Origin: an uncultured Lachnospiraceae bacterium
GTDB taxonomy: Bacteria > Bacillota > Clostridia > Lachnospirales > Lachnospiraceae
NCBI GenBank assembly: GCA_910589635.1
Contig: CAJUTD010000010.1
Span: 1-59,652, forward strand
Direction: 5' to 3'
Length of the DNA: 59,652 bases
Made by a program: the position numbers and the translations under genes. Positions 5,980-16,900 of this stretch are shown one piece after another. The notes under the pieces are model-generated. The model did not search any database, had not been told where the DNA came from, and saw only the letters and a program-made list of their open reading frames with translations. The first letter of the stretch is position 1, and the number at the start of each line of letters is the position of its first letter.

Positions 5980-8682
5980 TTATTTTATCTTTACTTGCTT
6001 CCTGGCGCTGTATGAACCGCGGTAAATTTTACTGCCCACTTTCTTGTATGCACGGATTTTTACATAATACTTTTTATTTGTTTTTAGTTTTTTAACAGTA
6101 TAGCATGACTTGGAAGCGCCATTTATTTTCACCGTCTTCGCATCGGAGAAATTTTTCTTTGTAGAATAAGCGATTTCATAACCGCTGCCGGACGTCTTCT
6201 TCCATTTGAGCACAAGAGCTTTCTTTTTCGCCGTTACAGTCTTAATATTTACCTTCGACGGCTTCGTCGCCGTCGTAACCGAATTGGAGAAATCACCCTT
6301 ATATTTCTTATCTGCCGACGCAAAAGCACATACCCGGTATTTAAACGCCGTTCCCGAAGCAAGCCTGCCGTCGATATAACTGGTAATTGTCCCTTTCGTA
6401 ATCGTCTTAATGCATTTCCATGTCTTTTTCTTGCTGTCATAGCGGTACAAAAGATATCCGTCTGCGTCCGCCGCCTTTTTCCAGCTGATTTTAATTTTCG
6501 CTGCGTTTACAGGAGACGCTAAAAGGCCTTTCACTTTTGCCGGTTTCTGATAAGCTGTCTCGCCTGGATTCGCATTTCCTCCCGGATTGGCGGAGCTTCC
6601 GGAATTCGTTCCTCCATCAGGATTTGTGCTCTCCCCGCTTTTTTCCAGAATTACAAATTCTTTCTCAACTGTTCCCTGATAACTGCCCATGCCTTTTACT
6701 ATAACTTTTGCTGTCCCCACATTTATGTTATTGCTGTAGCCAACGGTATAATCTTGATTCTTTATTAAAGCCTTTCCGCCATATGATACTGTAACACGAG
6801 GCTGTTTTGCCATTCCGTTATATGTATAGCTTTGCTGTTCTAACGTAATCTGGCACTCGCTGATAGCAATCTGATCTGCACCCACCCCCATCTGAAAGCT
6901 ATAGCTTCCAGAGGCCGTCATTTCCGGCGAGGAATACATCATATAGTTGACCCGTTCCGCCAGCGCTTCGGTAAAGAGCACATTTCCCTGGCTGTCCTGC
7001 ACGCAGATAACGTCTCCCTGACTGTATGTATTTCTATTGACAATATACCCCTGTGTGGAGGACTGCACGCCCTCCTCCATCTGGGAAGAACCTGCGCCAA
7101 AAATATAACCGCCGGTAATCGCAAAGCTACCATCATGGTCAAATGGAAAGTTATCACTGCCGGGACCGCCTGCTGCCGCGCCATAGACAATGATATTTCC
7201 ACCAGAAATAGAAATATCCCCATTGGAATCCAGTCCATCTCCCGCTGCTTTGACATAGAGCGTACCGCCGTTAATATTTATGGCATATCCTGTATTTCCT
7301 GCTGCATAAATACTGTCTGATTTTGCAGCGCTATTATTGCCATCTTCCGCAGAATCCGTGTTCATTACCGCCAATCTTCCGCCAGGGCCGCCCATGCTGC
7401 CAGGCCTGCCGCCTCCTGGGTTGAAACCGTCTCCGGGCCTGCCATTGCTGCCGCTGCCGTCATTGCCGCCCGCTGCATTGACACCGTCATCTGTGGAATT
7501 AACATTAATAGTTCCGCTGTTCACATAGACGGTTCCCGCTTCCAAACCTTCGTAGCAGTTTCTGATGGAAATATCTATATTCGACGCTTCCTCTTCCAAA
7601 CCGACAAAGAGGGAGGTATCTGCATGCATACCGTCGTCTCCGGTCTGAATGTCAAACTTACCACCCAAAATACTGATATACTCGTTGCTGTGCAGCGCAT
7701 CATCCGCGCTATTGATTGTAAATTCACCGCCATTGATCGTCAGCGTGCTGTCTGATTTAATTCCCTTGCAACTATCTGCATCTTCGGAAAGCGTTGCCGT
7801 ATATCCGCCGTTTGTCGTAATCTGATAAGATCCCCCATTGACTGTCACACTGTTATCGCCCTGAATGCCGTCTGCCGCCGCAGTAATATTTACTTCGCCG
7901 CCCTCTAAGATGACGTCGCCCAGAGATACCGTATCGTCCGCATTCCCAGCGTCATCGACTCTGTCTGGCGAGGATTTGATGCCGTCTCCGCCCGCTTCAA
8001 TCGTCAGCTTTCCACTCTTGACCGTTACCGTGTTGTCAGAGGCAAGTCCATTATCCGCCGATTTAATATGCAGCTTCTGCTCCTGAACAGTGATATCCGT
8101 CTCAGCGCCTCCTTTGATGCCATTCTTGCACACGCCAACAATATTTAACGTCCCTGCGCCGGACAATGTCAGGGATGACTGCTTATTCACTTTGACAGCT
8201 GCTTTCTCTTCCGTATTTGCCGCACTGTCTGCGAAGGTGTTTACCGTCCCTGCCTCTGCTATGATCTCTGTTTCTGTCCCCGCTTTGCAGAGAACCGGAC
8301 CTGTAGCTGCGGAAGCCGAGGTCAAATCCAGCCCATTTAATACCAGCTTGACGCCCGTCGTCCCCTTTTTTACTGTGATGCTTCCATCCGCACAATTTCC
8401 AGAAAATACATAAGTTCCGGCTTCGCTTATCGTTACAGCTGTGCCCACCGCGCTGCACCCTCCTTCTAAGCCTTTTATCTTCGCCTCCGAATCGGAAAAA
8501 GTGATAAAAGCAGCCTGAGCTTCACTGTAGGCTGTCCGCAAATCCGACGATGCGCTATACATGTCCCCGCTTTCACTTTCACCATAAGCGGCCTGAATAG
8601 TTTTTCCCGGAAAAATAAGTGACGCCGTCATGGTACAGACCGTCATCAAAGCAACCGCACATTTCTTTGTTTTGTTTCGCAT
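5980..8682 (-). CDS. Exported carbohydrate-binding (DUF4353, Cthe_2159-type) protein with Fn3 domains
   Basis: This is a secreted protein of 900 residues. Residues 1-32 are a signal peptide ending near TIQAAYG. From about residue 60 to 590 it has the repeated short beta-strand pattern of the Cthe_2159/DUF4353 family, a right-handed beta-helix known to bind pectic polysaccharide. Examples are GLASDNTVTVKSGKLTIEAGGDGIKSS-type steps, with a glycine-rich insert (GGRPGSMGGPGG) near the middle. Residues of about 610-690 form an MBG-like strand module (YTYNGMAKQP... VGTAKVIVKGMGSYQGT). A Gly/Asn/Pro linker follows, then two fibronectin type III domains to the end (KVKGLLASPVNAAKIKISWKK; KVNIKTVTAKKKALVLKWKK). 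It has no sorting motif or C-terminal helix, so it is probably released or held by its basic C-terminus. Its ligand is inferred from family only. Confidence 0.85.
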   Translation of the reverse strand: MRNKTKKCAVALMTVCTMTASLIFPGKTIQAAYGESESGDMYSASSDLRTAYSEAQAAFITFSDSEAKIKGLEGGCSAVGTAVTISEAGTYVFSGNCADGSITVKKGTTGVKLVLNGLDLTSASAATGPVLCKAGTETEIIAEAGTVNTFADSAANTEEKAAVKVNKQSSLTLSGAGTLNIVGVCKNGIKGGAETDITVQEQKLHIKSADNGLASDNTVTVKSGKLTIEAGGDGIKSSPDRVDDAGNADDTVSLGDVILEGGEVNITAAADGIQGDNSVTVNGGSYQITTNGGYTATLSEDADSCKGIKSDSTLTINGGEFTINSADDALHSNEYISILGGKFDIQTGDDGMHADTSLFVGLEEEASNIDISIRNCYEGLEAGTVYVNSGTINVNSTDDGVNAAGGNDGSGSNGRPGDGFNPGGGRPGSMGGPGGRLAVMNTDSAEDGNNSAAKSDSIYAAGNTGYAININGGTLYVKAAGDGLDSNGDISISGGNIIVYGAAAGGPGSDNFPFDHDGSFAITGGYIFGAGSSQMEEGVQSSTQGYIVNRNTYSQGDVICVQDSQGNVLFTEALAERVNYMMYSSPEMTASGSYSFQMGVGADQIAISECQITLEQQSYTYNGMAKQPRVTVSYGGKALIKNQDYTVGYSNNINVGTAKVIVKGMGSYQGTVEKEFVILEKSGESTNPDGGTNSGSSANPGGNANPGETAYQKPAKVKGLLASPVNAAKIKISWKKAADADGYLLYRYDSKKKTWKCIKTITKGTITSYIDGRLASGTAFKYRVCAFASADKKYKGDFSNSVTTATKPSKVNIKTVTAKKKALVLKWKKTSGSGYEIAYSTKKNFSDAKTVKINGASKSCYTVKKLKTNKKYYVKIRAYKKVGSKIYRGSYSARKQVKIK

Positions 8683-8863
8683 ACTTTCCTCTCCACTTCA
8701 TACTACAATATTATTACAAAATGCTGCCACTTACATTATATATGCCGTAGCTTAAATCAACCTAAAAATATTGATGTTTCACCACAAAAGTAATACGATA
8801 ATGAAGGAGGAAGATTTTATCTGATGCAAGTCGAATACGAGAACGAATACGAAAAGGACCTCC

Positions 8864-11728
8864 TTACTTCCCTCTTCTCCTTACAACCATCGCTGCCATC
8901 ACCCCTGCCGATGATAACAGCAGCGCAAGATACGTCCACAGAAAACTATCGTCCCCTGTTTTCACCCCGGCAGTACCCGTTGTCCTGATATTCTGTGCAT
9001 CATTATCTGTACTCTGCGCGTTACTCCCTTCCGGGTTATTGACGAATGGGTTATCTTTTGGTAGAAAATTCTGGGGATTTTCCGCTGGCTTATTCGTGGG
9101 TGGATTGTCCTTGGGATTTTCCACTGGCTTATTCGTAGGCGGATTGTCTTTGGGGTTCCCCGGCCGCTTGTCTGTAGGCGGGTTTTCATTACCGCTCTTT
9201 TTTTCTTTAATGGTAAGGGTGGTCTCCACATTACCTGCTGTATAGGAAAGTGTAATTTTGTGCTCTCCCAAAGAGAACTCCTTAAGATATGCCTTGCCAA
9301 AGATAAGAATCGTTGATCCTTCTTTTAATGCATAGTTTACGGGTTCCACACTTACACCGTCTATCGCCACACCTTTAAATTCGGACACTGCCCCAGTACA
9401 TTTTATAACCGCTTTCTCATCCTTGCCAATCGTAAATACGCTATCTGTGGCGTCTGTAATAATCTCTGCCGCCTTACTTATCTGTATCTGCACCTGAGAC
9501 TGCCCATAATTAGCGGTATCTCTATATACTGCCTCAGCTGTGAGGATACCTCCCGGAATCAGCTTCGTATCTGCTTTTTTCCACCGCCAGCCTTCCGGCA
9601 ACGGAACATCCCCCAACTTATCCATTGTCTTTGCCGCTTTGATTTGGGTATTCTCCCCTATGGGGGTATTTTCCGGTTTTTCCTTTTTTAATACCTTGAT
9701 ATCAATCCATAGCCCTTCTTTTTCATAGAATTCCGTTTGGGTCGCCGATACATAGACGCGCGCCTCGCCTGCATTAAGAATCGTAACTCTTCCATCCGCA
9801 TCCACGGAAACCACATTTTCTCCGCGGATTACCTGATATTGAAGCTGCCCATCTCCTTTTTGCGTGATATCAAGGTAAAATGGTTCGTCTCCATACGTCT
9901 TCTCCCACGTTTCGACACCTTTTATTTCCGGGGAAAATCCCTTTACCTGAAATTCCCCGGGATATACAGTAGTTCCACCCTTATAATTGAGGGTATCGGA
10001 GACATCCGCAATCATTTCGTATTTGCCCGGTTTAAGCGTCTTAGGAGTAATATCTTTCCACTCCCGATATGATTCCCCACTGTCCGCCTCACGGTATTTA
10101 TAGACGATTTGCCCTTCTCCTTCATAGAGAGGCAATGCCGGCACAGAAACAGCGCTTCCGTACTGGTAATCATCCATCTTGACTGTATAGGCATTGGAAA
10201 ATTCAATCTGGCGGACCGTCACTATACCTTTGGGCTGTGACAATGTATAATTACTGCTGTCCGCACCCACAAGCTTAAAGCCGCTGAATGTAACAGGTTT
10301 TTCGACACCCACGTCTGCATCCTCCATATAGGCTTTTACCTCTGAGATATCCATAGCAACATCATCCGTAGAGAATTTTCCAACCAGGGTCCAATGCTTT
10401 TTATCCGTAACTGTCGTATCACCCAGCGGAACCTCCCTGCTGCCATTATAAAAATAAGGCTGTAGGACGATATTGCCTGCTTCGACTTCCCTGGGAACAA
10501 TCTCGCCGTCCGTAAAAGTAATTTCATCCGGCGCCATATAATTACCGGCGTCTTTACCCGACAATGAGTATGATACTGTTATGGTTTTATGATTGCCAAC
10601 ATTTTTATTATCGTATTTCGCAGAGGCAGAAACGTTCACTTCATCCCCAATTACCGCATTTTTATAAGTAACTTTCGGGTTCTCTATATTAGTCCCGCTG
10701 TCATAGACCTTGCTCTTTTCCACCTGAATATCGACCTCTAATTTCCGCGGTGTAATTGTAAATTCCTGTCTCCATGTAACATTGCTATAATGTACCGTAT
10801 CTTTAGGTTTGAGCCGCACCACGCAGCTATAATTCCCAGCGTCCTTCGGCTCTCCTTCCAGTCTGATCTCATTCTCATCAAAATAATAGAGATATTCTAA
10901 GCTGCTGATATTCTCATTATTACCCTCCAACAGCGGGCTTTTTTCCGTGCCGTCATAGGCAAAGTTCTTTGTCATTTTCTCCTGAAAATCCGCACTATCC
11001 AAACTCCTTTTTATAATTTGGTACTGAAACTCCTTCTCTCCCTCCACATTAGGTCCCTTGCCCACGGCTTTCACATATGCCATACCCGGCTCTATACAAT
11101 TTTTTCCCTCAATAAATGTCAACTCATAATTCTCCTCCGGCAAAGTAAAGCTGCTATTTGCCACATATGGTTCCTCCGGCATTACCGGTTGACCCGTCCA
11201 CTGCGGCTGCCCCGACTTTCCCCCATACAGGCCAAGAACTCTATTTGCCAGATTCATCTTTGAGACTTTAAAAGAAAATGAATCCTCCACAAGTTCTGCA
11301 ATGCCCGCCAGGCTGGAGTCCAACACAATCTTTACCGTATAATTGCCCGCGTTTTTAGGACTCCCGGAAAGAACGGTTCCATCTTCCTGCACCCATTGAA
11401 TCGCATAAGCATCCCCTACCAGTTCATTGACATTGCTCCCTTCATACTGCACATAAAAGTCGATTTTAGAACGCATATACGCATCCGACAAATCCAAAAT
11501 AGGCGTCCACTGCGCCCCGCTCACACGGCTGTGCGCCCGAATCTTCTTTGTCTCCTGATTCACAGAGGCTTGATTTACATACTTTGCATCGGACGCAGAG
11601 ACTGTATCCACATATTCTTTCTCCTGAGACGCATCCGCCGCAACAGGAATAAAACAACAGCCGCTTACAAGCACAGCTGCCATAGCGACCGCAAATAGTT
11701 TTCTCCAGTTAAATCTCCATTTTTTCAA
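8864..11728 (-). CDS. Cell-wall-anchored surface protein with MBG/YDG-type Ig modules
   Basis: This 954-residue surface protein starts at a TTG with AAAGGAG upstream. Residues 1-35 form a signal peptide (KLFAVAMAAVLVSGCCFIPVAADAS). The body is a series of MBG-like strand modules, for example GDAYAIQWVQEDGT...KNAGNYTVKIVLDSSLAG and the YDG-type stretch KVYDSGTNIENP...GKDAGNYMAPDEITF. A Pro/Asn/Lys-rich spacer with repeated NPKDNPPTNKP follows. The C-terminus has VKTGDDS, a hydrophobic helix (FLWTYLALLLSSAGVMAAMVV) and RRRGK. That layout is a sortase-type sorting signal with KTGD in place of LPXTG, a form I associate with Lachnospiraceae surface proteins. It is divergent from a LytTR two-component pair, which may control it. 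Role unknown. Confidence 0.82.
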   Translation of the reverse strand: MKKWRFNWRKLFAVAMAAVLVSGCCFIPVAADASQEKEYVDTVSASDAKYVNQASVNQETKKIRAHSRVSGAQWTPILDLSDAYMRSKIDFYVQYEGSNVNELVGDAYAIQWVQEDGTVLSGSPKNAGNYTVKIVLDSSLAGIAELVEDSFSFKVSKMNLANRVLGLYGGKSGQPQWTGQPVMPEEPYVANSSFTLPEENYELTFIEGKNCIEPGMAYVKAVGKGPNVEGEKEFQYQIIKRSLDSADFQEKMTKNFAYDGTEKSPLLEGNNENISSLEYLYYFDENEIRLEGEPKDAGNYSCVVRLKPKDTVHYSNVTWRQEFTITPRKLEVDIQVEKSKVYDSGTNIENPKVTYKNAVIGDEVNVSASAKYDNKNVGNHKTITVSYSLSGKDAGNYMAPDEITFTDGEIVPREVEAGNIVLQPYFYNGSREVPLGDTTVTDKKHWTLVGKFSTDDVAMDISEVKAYMEDADVGVEKPVTFSGFKLVGADSSNYTLSQPKGIVTVRQIEFSNAYTVKMDDYQYGSAVSVPALPLYEGEGQIVYKYREADSGESYREWKDITPKTLKPGKYEMIADVSDTLNYKGGTTVYPGEFQVKGFSPEIKGVETWEKTYGDEPFYLDITQKGDGQLQYQVIRGENVVSVDADGRVTILNAGEARVYVSATQTEFYEKEGLWIDIKVLKKEKPENTPIGENTQIKAAKTMDKLGDVPLPEGWRWKKADTKLIPGGILTAEAVYRDTANYGQSQVQIQISKAAEIITDATDSVFTIGKDEKAVIKCTGAVSEFKGVAIDGVSVEPVNYALKEGSTILIFGKAYLKEFSLGEHKITLSYTAGNVETTLTIKEKKSGNENPPTDKRPGNPKDNPPTNKPVENPKDNPPTNKPAENPQNFLPKDNPFVNNPEGSNAQSTDNDAQNIRTTGTAGVKTGDDSFLWTYLALLLSSAGVMAAMVVRRRGK

Positions 11729-11797
11729 ATTTTTACGCTCCTTTTTATACTTTTCTGCCCGCTGTTTCCTCCAAAGACGGACAATATTTCAATATAT

Positions 11798-11825
11798 ATT
11801 TTATCAATCTATAATGTTCCATCAA
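11798..11825 (-). promoter_or_regulatory. Probable promoter of the MBG surface-protein gene
   Basis: On the minus strand TTGATG (11820-11825), 16 bases, TAAAAT (11798-11803). This leaves a leader of about 65 bases before the TTG start. Confidence 0.5.
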
Positions 11826-11832
11826 TATGTGA

Positions 11833-11860
11833 GGGATAAAATGCATTTTTCGGGGATAAA
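11833..11860. promoter_or_regulatory. Direct repeat GGGATAAA between divergent promoters
   Basis: GGGATAAA occurs at 11833-11840 and again at 11853-11860, exactly 20 bases apart, or about two helical turns. It sits between the leftward surface-protein promoter and the rightward regulator promoter. Two same-facing half sites fit a dimer such as a LytTR regulator, but the sequence is not the classic LytTR consensus. Confidence 0.4.
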
Positions 11861-11875
11861 CAGCAAAAAAATAAA

Positions 11876-11904
11876 TTGATTCACTGCCTGTTTTTGTTTA
11901 TGAT
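11876..11904 (+). promoter_or_regulatory. Promoter of the LytTR/GHKL two-component pair
   Basis: TTGATT (11876-11881), 17 bases, TATGAT (11899-11904). The transcript would start only a few bases before the GGAGG ribosome site at 11911-11915. Confidence 0.65.
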
Positions 11905-11924
11905 AGATACGGAGGTTAATGGAA

Positions 11925-12653
11925 ATGAGAATAGCTATTGTAGATGATGAAAAAGCTGTGCATATTTCTCTGGAAAAAACACTGAAAATTTGGGCTGATA
12001 GGAACCGTCTGGAAATTGCCTGCGATTATTTTTACAATGGCGGGGAATTCCTGTCTGCACTCAGCGCCAAACCGTACGATGTCGTATTTATGGATATCTA
12101 TATGGACGGATCAGACGGCATCCAGACAGCGGTTAGGATGCGGCAGATTTCCCCGGGCTGCTGCCTTATTTTCCTCACTTCCAGCGAAGAGCATATGATG
12201 CAGGCCTTTCCCTGCCACGCATTTGATTATCTCTTAAAACCACTGGATGAAGTGCGGCTCACACAGACGCTCTCAGATCTTTTACGCATTTTCCCGGACA
12301 AACAGCCTTATTTTGATCTCTCCCTGGGAAAGCAAACGATCCATGTGCTTTATTCCCACCTGCAATATATTTCTGCCGACTCTAATTACTGTATTGTGCA
12401 GGCCCAGGAACAGTACCGCTGCCGAATGCCTTTTCATAAATTAAATACGCTGCTCGCAGATGACGAACGCTTCTGTGTGATAAACCGGGGAATTCTTGTC
12501 AACTTGGATTATGTGGATGATATGGAAGATTATACATGTCGCATGAAAAGCGGCATTTCCTTCCCTATAAACACCAAAAAGAAAACAGAACTGAAGCAAG
12601 CATTGATTACTTACCGTTTCAATATCCGCAGAAAACGACTGTCAAGGAGGTAA
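11925..12653 (+). CDS. LytTR-family response regulator
   Basis: This is a response regulator of the AgrA/LytR class. The N-terminal receiver (IAIVDDE at the start, phospho-acceptor Asp in FMDIYMDGSDG, conserved Lys in DYLLKPLDE) is followed by a LytTR DNA-binding domain from about residue 130 (YFDLSLGKQTIHVLYSHLQYI, then FCVINRGILVNLDYVDDME). I place the start at the ATG at 11925, nine bases after GGAGG. An in-frame ATG at 11919 is only three bases from that site. The histidine kinase gene starts three bases after the stop. The likely job is control of surface or secreted protein genes, perhaps the divergent gene upstream. Confidence 0.9.
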   Translation: MRIAIVDDEKAVHISLEKTLKIWADRNRLEIACDYFYNGGEFLSALSAKPYDVVFMDIYMDGSDGIQTAVRMRQISPGCCLIFLTSSEEHMMQAFPCHAFDYLLKPLDEVRLTQTLSDLLRIFPDKQPYFDLSLGKQTIHVLYSHLQYISADSNYCIVQAQEQYRCRMPFHKLNTLLADDERFCVINRGILVNLDYVDDMEDYTCRMKSGISFPINTKKKTELKQALITYRFNIRRKRLSRR

Positions 12654-12656
12654 CAC

Positions 12657-13976
12657 ATGGACAATTTCACTTATATCAACACCGCAATCGGTTATGCCCT
12701 GCTGATTCCCGGAGCCATTATGTGCCTTCTGCCCATCAAGGACCATCTGCGCATATCTCTAAAAAAGCTCTGTCTGTTGTTATTCCCCACACTGATCCTC
12801 TACAGTATCTTGATGCCATTGATTGCAAGACAAATCTCTATTGACAATCAAACCCTGTTTTCACTGACGATTTTTTTGTGCTTCCCGGTATACTGTATGG
12901 CGGTAAATATTAAAAATAATAAATTATTTTATCTGTTTCTGTCCAATGTAGCGTTGCTCTCATTTGGCGGTCTTGCCTTTTATATGGTAGATGCATATAT
13001 CATAAATAACAATATCATCTCTCCTTTCTATGATACTGCCGTAGTTTGCCAGTGGTGTGCGACGATTCTCCTTCTATGCTTTGTTTTTCTTCCCTTCTTT
13101 AACAGGAAATTGACCTGGACACTGGAACACTTCCACTCAAAATCTGTATGGAATATGGTATGGACAGTGCCCGCATTGATTACGTTCTGCAACTTTGCGA
13201 TGATTCCTGCGGATTACAAAAACGCCACCGTAGGACGTATCTTTTCTCTGTACATTTTAATTGACGCCACGCTCCTTTTGCTTTTCCTGGTGTTCCAACA
13301 GATGTTTTACCTGATTGCCAAAACTTTAATAGAAAATAACGAGCATGAAAAAAAGACACAGCTGCTGCAAATCCAGGCCGGTCAATACCAGAATCTGCTA
13401 CGTTATGTAAATGATACAGGAAAACTACGCCATGATTTCCGCCATACAGCCCACACACTTTTAACGCTCGCCCAGGAGGGGCACACAGAAAAAATCCTGG
13501 ACTACCTGAAAGAATATAGCCAAGAACTGGACGCTTACCATCCCAACCTCTTCTGCAAACACACAACCACGAATGCTATCCTCGCCTATTATGCGAACAT
13601 TGCCGGTTCTCAACAGATTCAAACGAATTATCATGTGGATTTACCGGAAAAACTTCTTATTTCGGATGTGGATCTATGTTCGATATTGGGAAATCTTCTG
13701 GAAAACGCCATTGCAGGCTGTATGGACGTCCCGCCTGCGCAGCGTTTCATTAATCTCTCTGTGGATATAACAGAAAATAGAGAGCTCTACATCATCTGTG
13801 TCAACAGCTTTGGCGGCAATCTCCAAAAATCAGGAGCCAAATACTTATCTACCAAAAAGGACGGCGCCGGTATTGGTCTTTTGTCCATTACCGCCACCGC
13901 CGAAAAATATGCCGGAATTGCCCATTTCTATCACTCTGATACAGAATTTAATTCAGAGGTGATGCTCAACATCTGA
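12657..13976 (+). CDS. GHKL-domain sensor histidine kinase (AgrC-like)
   Basis: This membrane sensor kinase of 439 residues has about six to seven hydrophobic segments in residues 1-225, typical of AgrC-type peptide sensors. A dimerisation helix with the phospho-accepting histidine follows (KLRHDFRHTAHTLLTLAQEG). The ATPase domain shows the N box LGNLLENAIAGC and the G box KDGAGIGLLSI. GGAGG precedes the ATG closely, and it forms an operon with the LytTR regulator. No AgrD-like peptide or AgrB protease gene is visible next to it, so the signal is unknown. It converges with the long surface-protein gene ending at 13999. Confidence 0.9.
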   Translation: MDNFTYINTAIGYALLIPGAIMCLLPIKDHLRISLKKLCLLLFPTLILYSILMPLIARQISIDNQTLFSLTIFLCFPVYCMAVNIKNNKLFYLFLSNVALLSFGGLAFYMVDAYIINNNIISPFYDTAVVCQWCATILLLCFVFLPFFNRKLTWTLEHFHSKSVWNMVWTVPALITFCNFAMIPADYKNATVGRIFSLYILIDATLLLLFLVFQQMFYLIAKTLIENNEHEKKTQLLQIQAGQYQNLLRYVNDTGKLRHDFRHTAHTLLTLAQEGHTEKILDYLKEYSQELDAYHPNLFCKHTTTNAILAYYANIAGSQQIQTNYHVDLPEKLLISDVDLCSILGNLLENAIAGCMDVPPAQRFINLSVDITENRELYIICVNSFGGNLQKSGAKYLSTKKDGAGIGLLSITATAEKYAGIAHFYHSDTEFNSEVMLNI

Positions 13977-13998
13977 TGATAGGTTTCGTGTAACAACT

Positions 13999-16900
13999 CT
14001 ATTTTCTTCTCCTTTTTCTCTTCCTTAAAACAACGCCTGCCGTCCCAACTGCAACCACTGTCGCAGCCGTGCCGGAAATCCCAAACAGCAAGGGGCGGTT
14101 GGCAAGAAACATGATATACCATTCTGTGGAAACTGTAATATTTTTATAGATTTTCTCATACACATTTCCTGCCGCATCTCGGCACAAGATCGTAATTTCC
14201 TGTCCGATTCCCTGGGGAATCGTAAACTGAACCACACCGTCATTCTTCTCCTGCGCGTCTGCAAGCTGCTTCCTGCCAAGGGATACTGCCTGCTTCTTTG
14301 CATTGCTGCCCCGGTTGGCTATGGTAATTTCCAGGCTGTCCAGTTTTCCGCCATCATCCGTAGGAATCACATTAACATTCTGCGATTCTTCCTGATATCT
14401 GCCGTTTGGAGCCAGCCCAGAGACTATGACTACCGGCGGCGTATGGTCCACCACGAAAGAAGTCTCAACATTTTTAATGTCAGAGTACGCCATATTCTCT
14501 GCCTTGTCAATTGTAGACACTACAACGTTGTAATCTCCCTCATCGGCAAAAACCTCTCTGTCAATGACGTAATCATACTGATACCATGCATTTTCTCCTT
14601 CGCCGCCCTGCACACGGTACTGGCCATCTTCTTTTATAGTATTGCCATTTACCGTCACAAAATGCTGTGTAATCGGGTCGCAATTCACCTCTTGCAGAAC
14701 CACCGCTGCATCTACCTGCTGCACATAATACTTGTCAATTAGCTCCTGTGTAGACTTATCCAGCATAAACGTAGAACCGTTACGATTGACAGAAAATGTT
14801 ATCGTTTCCATGCCCTGATTGCCATTCTCTTTCACATTCATTTCACTGGTAGCATTTAAAGATAAATCTTTAACCTCACATGCTAACGTATAAATCGCGT
14901 CCTCTGTAATATTGTCAATCACATATTCATACCGCTTCCCGGATTCTACCGTCTCAATCCTGCCCAAATCTGAGAAATCCTTCTGGGCAAACCTTCCATT
15001 TTTTTCATAGACAATCCCGGTAAGTTTTGGCTGAAAGCTCGATAGATCAAAATTCACGTCATCCACGTCAACCGTAAAACCGATTACTTCTTTGTTATAT
15101 GCAGTCTTATCTGCAATCTCGCCAATGGAGATCACTGGAGCCGTGCCGTCTACCGTAATCTGATTGGACTCATACGGCGTCATATCATTGCCTGATTTAT
15201 CCTTATAAGTAATAGAAACCTGATAATCTCCATCCTCGCTAAGTTGGAAGCTTCCGTTGTGCACATCCGTGCTGGCATCACTCCAGCTGACATTCAATAT
15301 GTACGGCGCGCCGTCCCTGGTCGCTGTTACCTGAACATCCTCCTCGCGGAAATTGGCCTCTGTCACAGCAATCTGCCCTTCCACGGCCTCAGCATAATAA
15401 TCAATCCCATTGGCGCTTGCCGTGGGCGCACTGTAAGTCACTTCTGCATTGGGCGCAATACTATCCACCACAATACGATGGGTGTCTGTAAATCTGGTTT
15501 TGTGCCCGCTGTTGTCTACGGCATCAAATTCCACCATGCCGTTAAACTGATTGTTGGCGTCCAACTCTGACTGCGGTATCGTAAATTGTGCCGTTGCCAT
15601 CCGTTTGCCGTTGCTGTAGCTAATTTGCGCATGTTCAATACGCTGATCCAGACTCTCCCGGTTGACGCTGCTGACATTCTCCGCGTTCTTGTAACTGTAG
15701 ATAAAATAGTCAATACCCGCGGCATCATCCTCCGCTGTAATCGTCACGGTTGCCCTTGCCTGATAGAACCCAAAAGAGGCATTCTCCAATACGGTTTCCA
15801 GCACACTGTCACTGTAACTGACCCTCAGATTTGCAGGCGCTGCCGTGTCTATGGTAAATCTATCCTGTACATACGGCTTTGCCGCATTCTTCGCCATATC
15901 CGCATAAGAAACCGTAAACGTATAATTGGCGTCCACATCATATGTAATCTTCGCCGTATAAGTGTCTCCATTCTTCTTCCAGCTGCCGGGCTGTTTGAGC
16001 TGCTCCCTGTAATCTGCTACAGACGCCGGCGCTCCATCTGCCATCACAGCCGTCACAGACGCTTCCACCTCATTTGCCCGGAAATTTTTATCCGTAATCT
16101 GGATCGTCGCTGTGCGCTCCCTATCGTAATAATCATTGCCATCCCGGGAAGAAATGGGCGTCGTGTTGTCATACCACACTTTGATTATGGGTTTTTTCGT
16201 GTCTACCACAAGCGTATTTGAAATCCAGGTCTTTACCGTAGTCTGTTTGTTTCCATCCGTTTGCGCTTTCATCTCGTTACCGGAGCGGTCCTGGTAAACG
16301 ACCTTCACCTTATAATCCCCATCTTCCCTGAGCGTCAACGTCGCTTTCCAGACGTCCGTGCCCTTCTCCTGTTTCCAATTCCCAATGGCATGCTCTTCTC
16401 CGTTCACAGTGACTTCCACATCCTGCTTATAGAAATTGGCCTCTGTCACCTCAAAATATAACACGGCGTCATCTGCAAAATAAGCTTTGTTCCTTGTACT
16501 TTTGATAGGGGTATAGGAAACTTTCATTGTGGGGGATATATTGTCAACTACGATTTGATTTTCCTGATCCCGGAACGTCTTTCTGTTCCCCGCTTTATCC
16601 GTTACAAAAAAAGTAAGGTTCCCACGGTACTGATGATCCTTTTGTGCCGGCAGCTTCAACTTATATGACGCCTGGCTGCCGTCTTTGGAAAACGTCAAAT
16701 CTTTCGCACTGACATCTCCCCGTAACTCTTTCACATTCTGCTCACTGGCTCCGCCCTCCTTTGTATAACTCCAATGCAGGCTATCCACACCAGACGTAAC
16801 GTCCTCCGCGGAAAACTTTGCTGTCACATGGCTCTTGTAATAGCCAAAGGTAATCTTACTGAGAATCTTCTCCAATATTGGCTCACTGTAAGTAATTTGC

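Noticed and set aside
8823..8988. Plus-strand frame of about 54 residues starting MQVEYENEYEKDLL with an upstream GGAGG
   Set aside because: The GGAGG is about 12 bases away, the frame runs into the 3' end of the surface-protein gene on the other strand, and the product looks like no protein I know. It could be a gene remnant.
15586..16221. Plus-strand frame of 211 codons opposite the Ig-like gene
   Set aside because: It is a shadow of the repeated coding sequence, rich in Arg/Cys/Ile with no recognisable domain.
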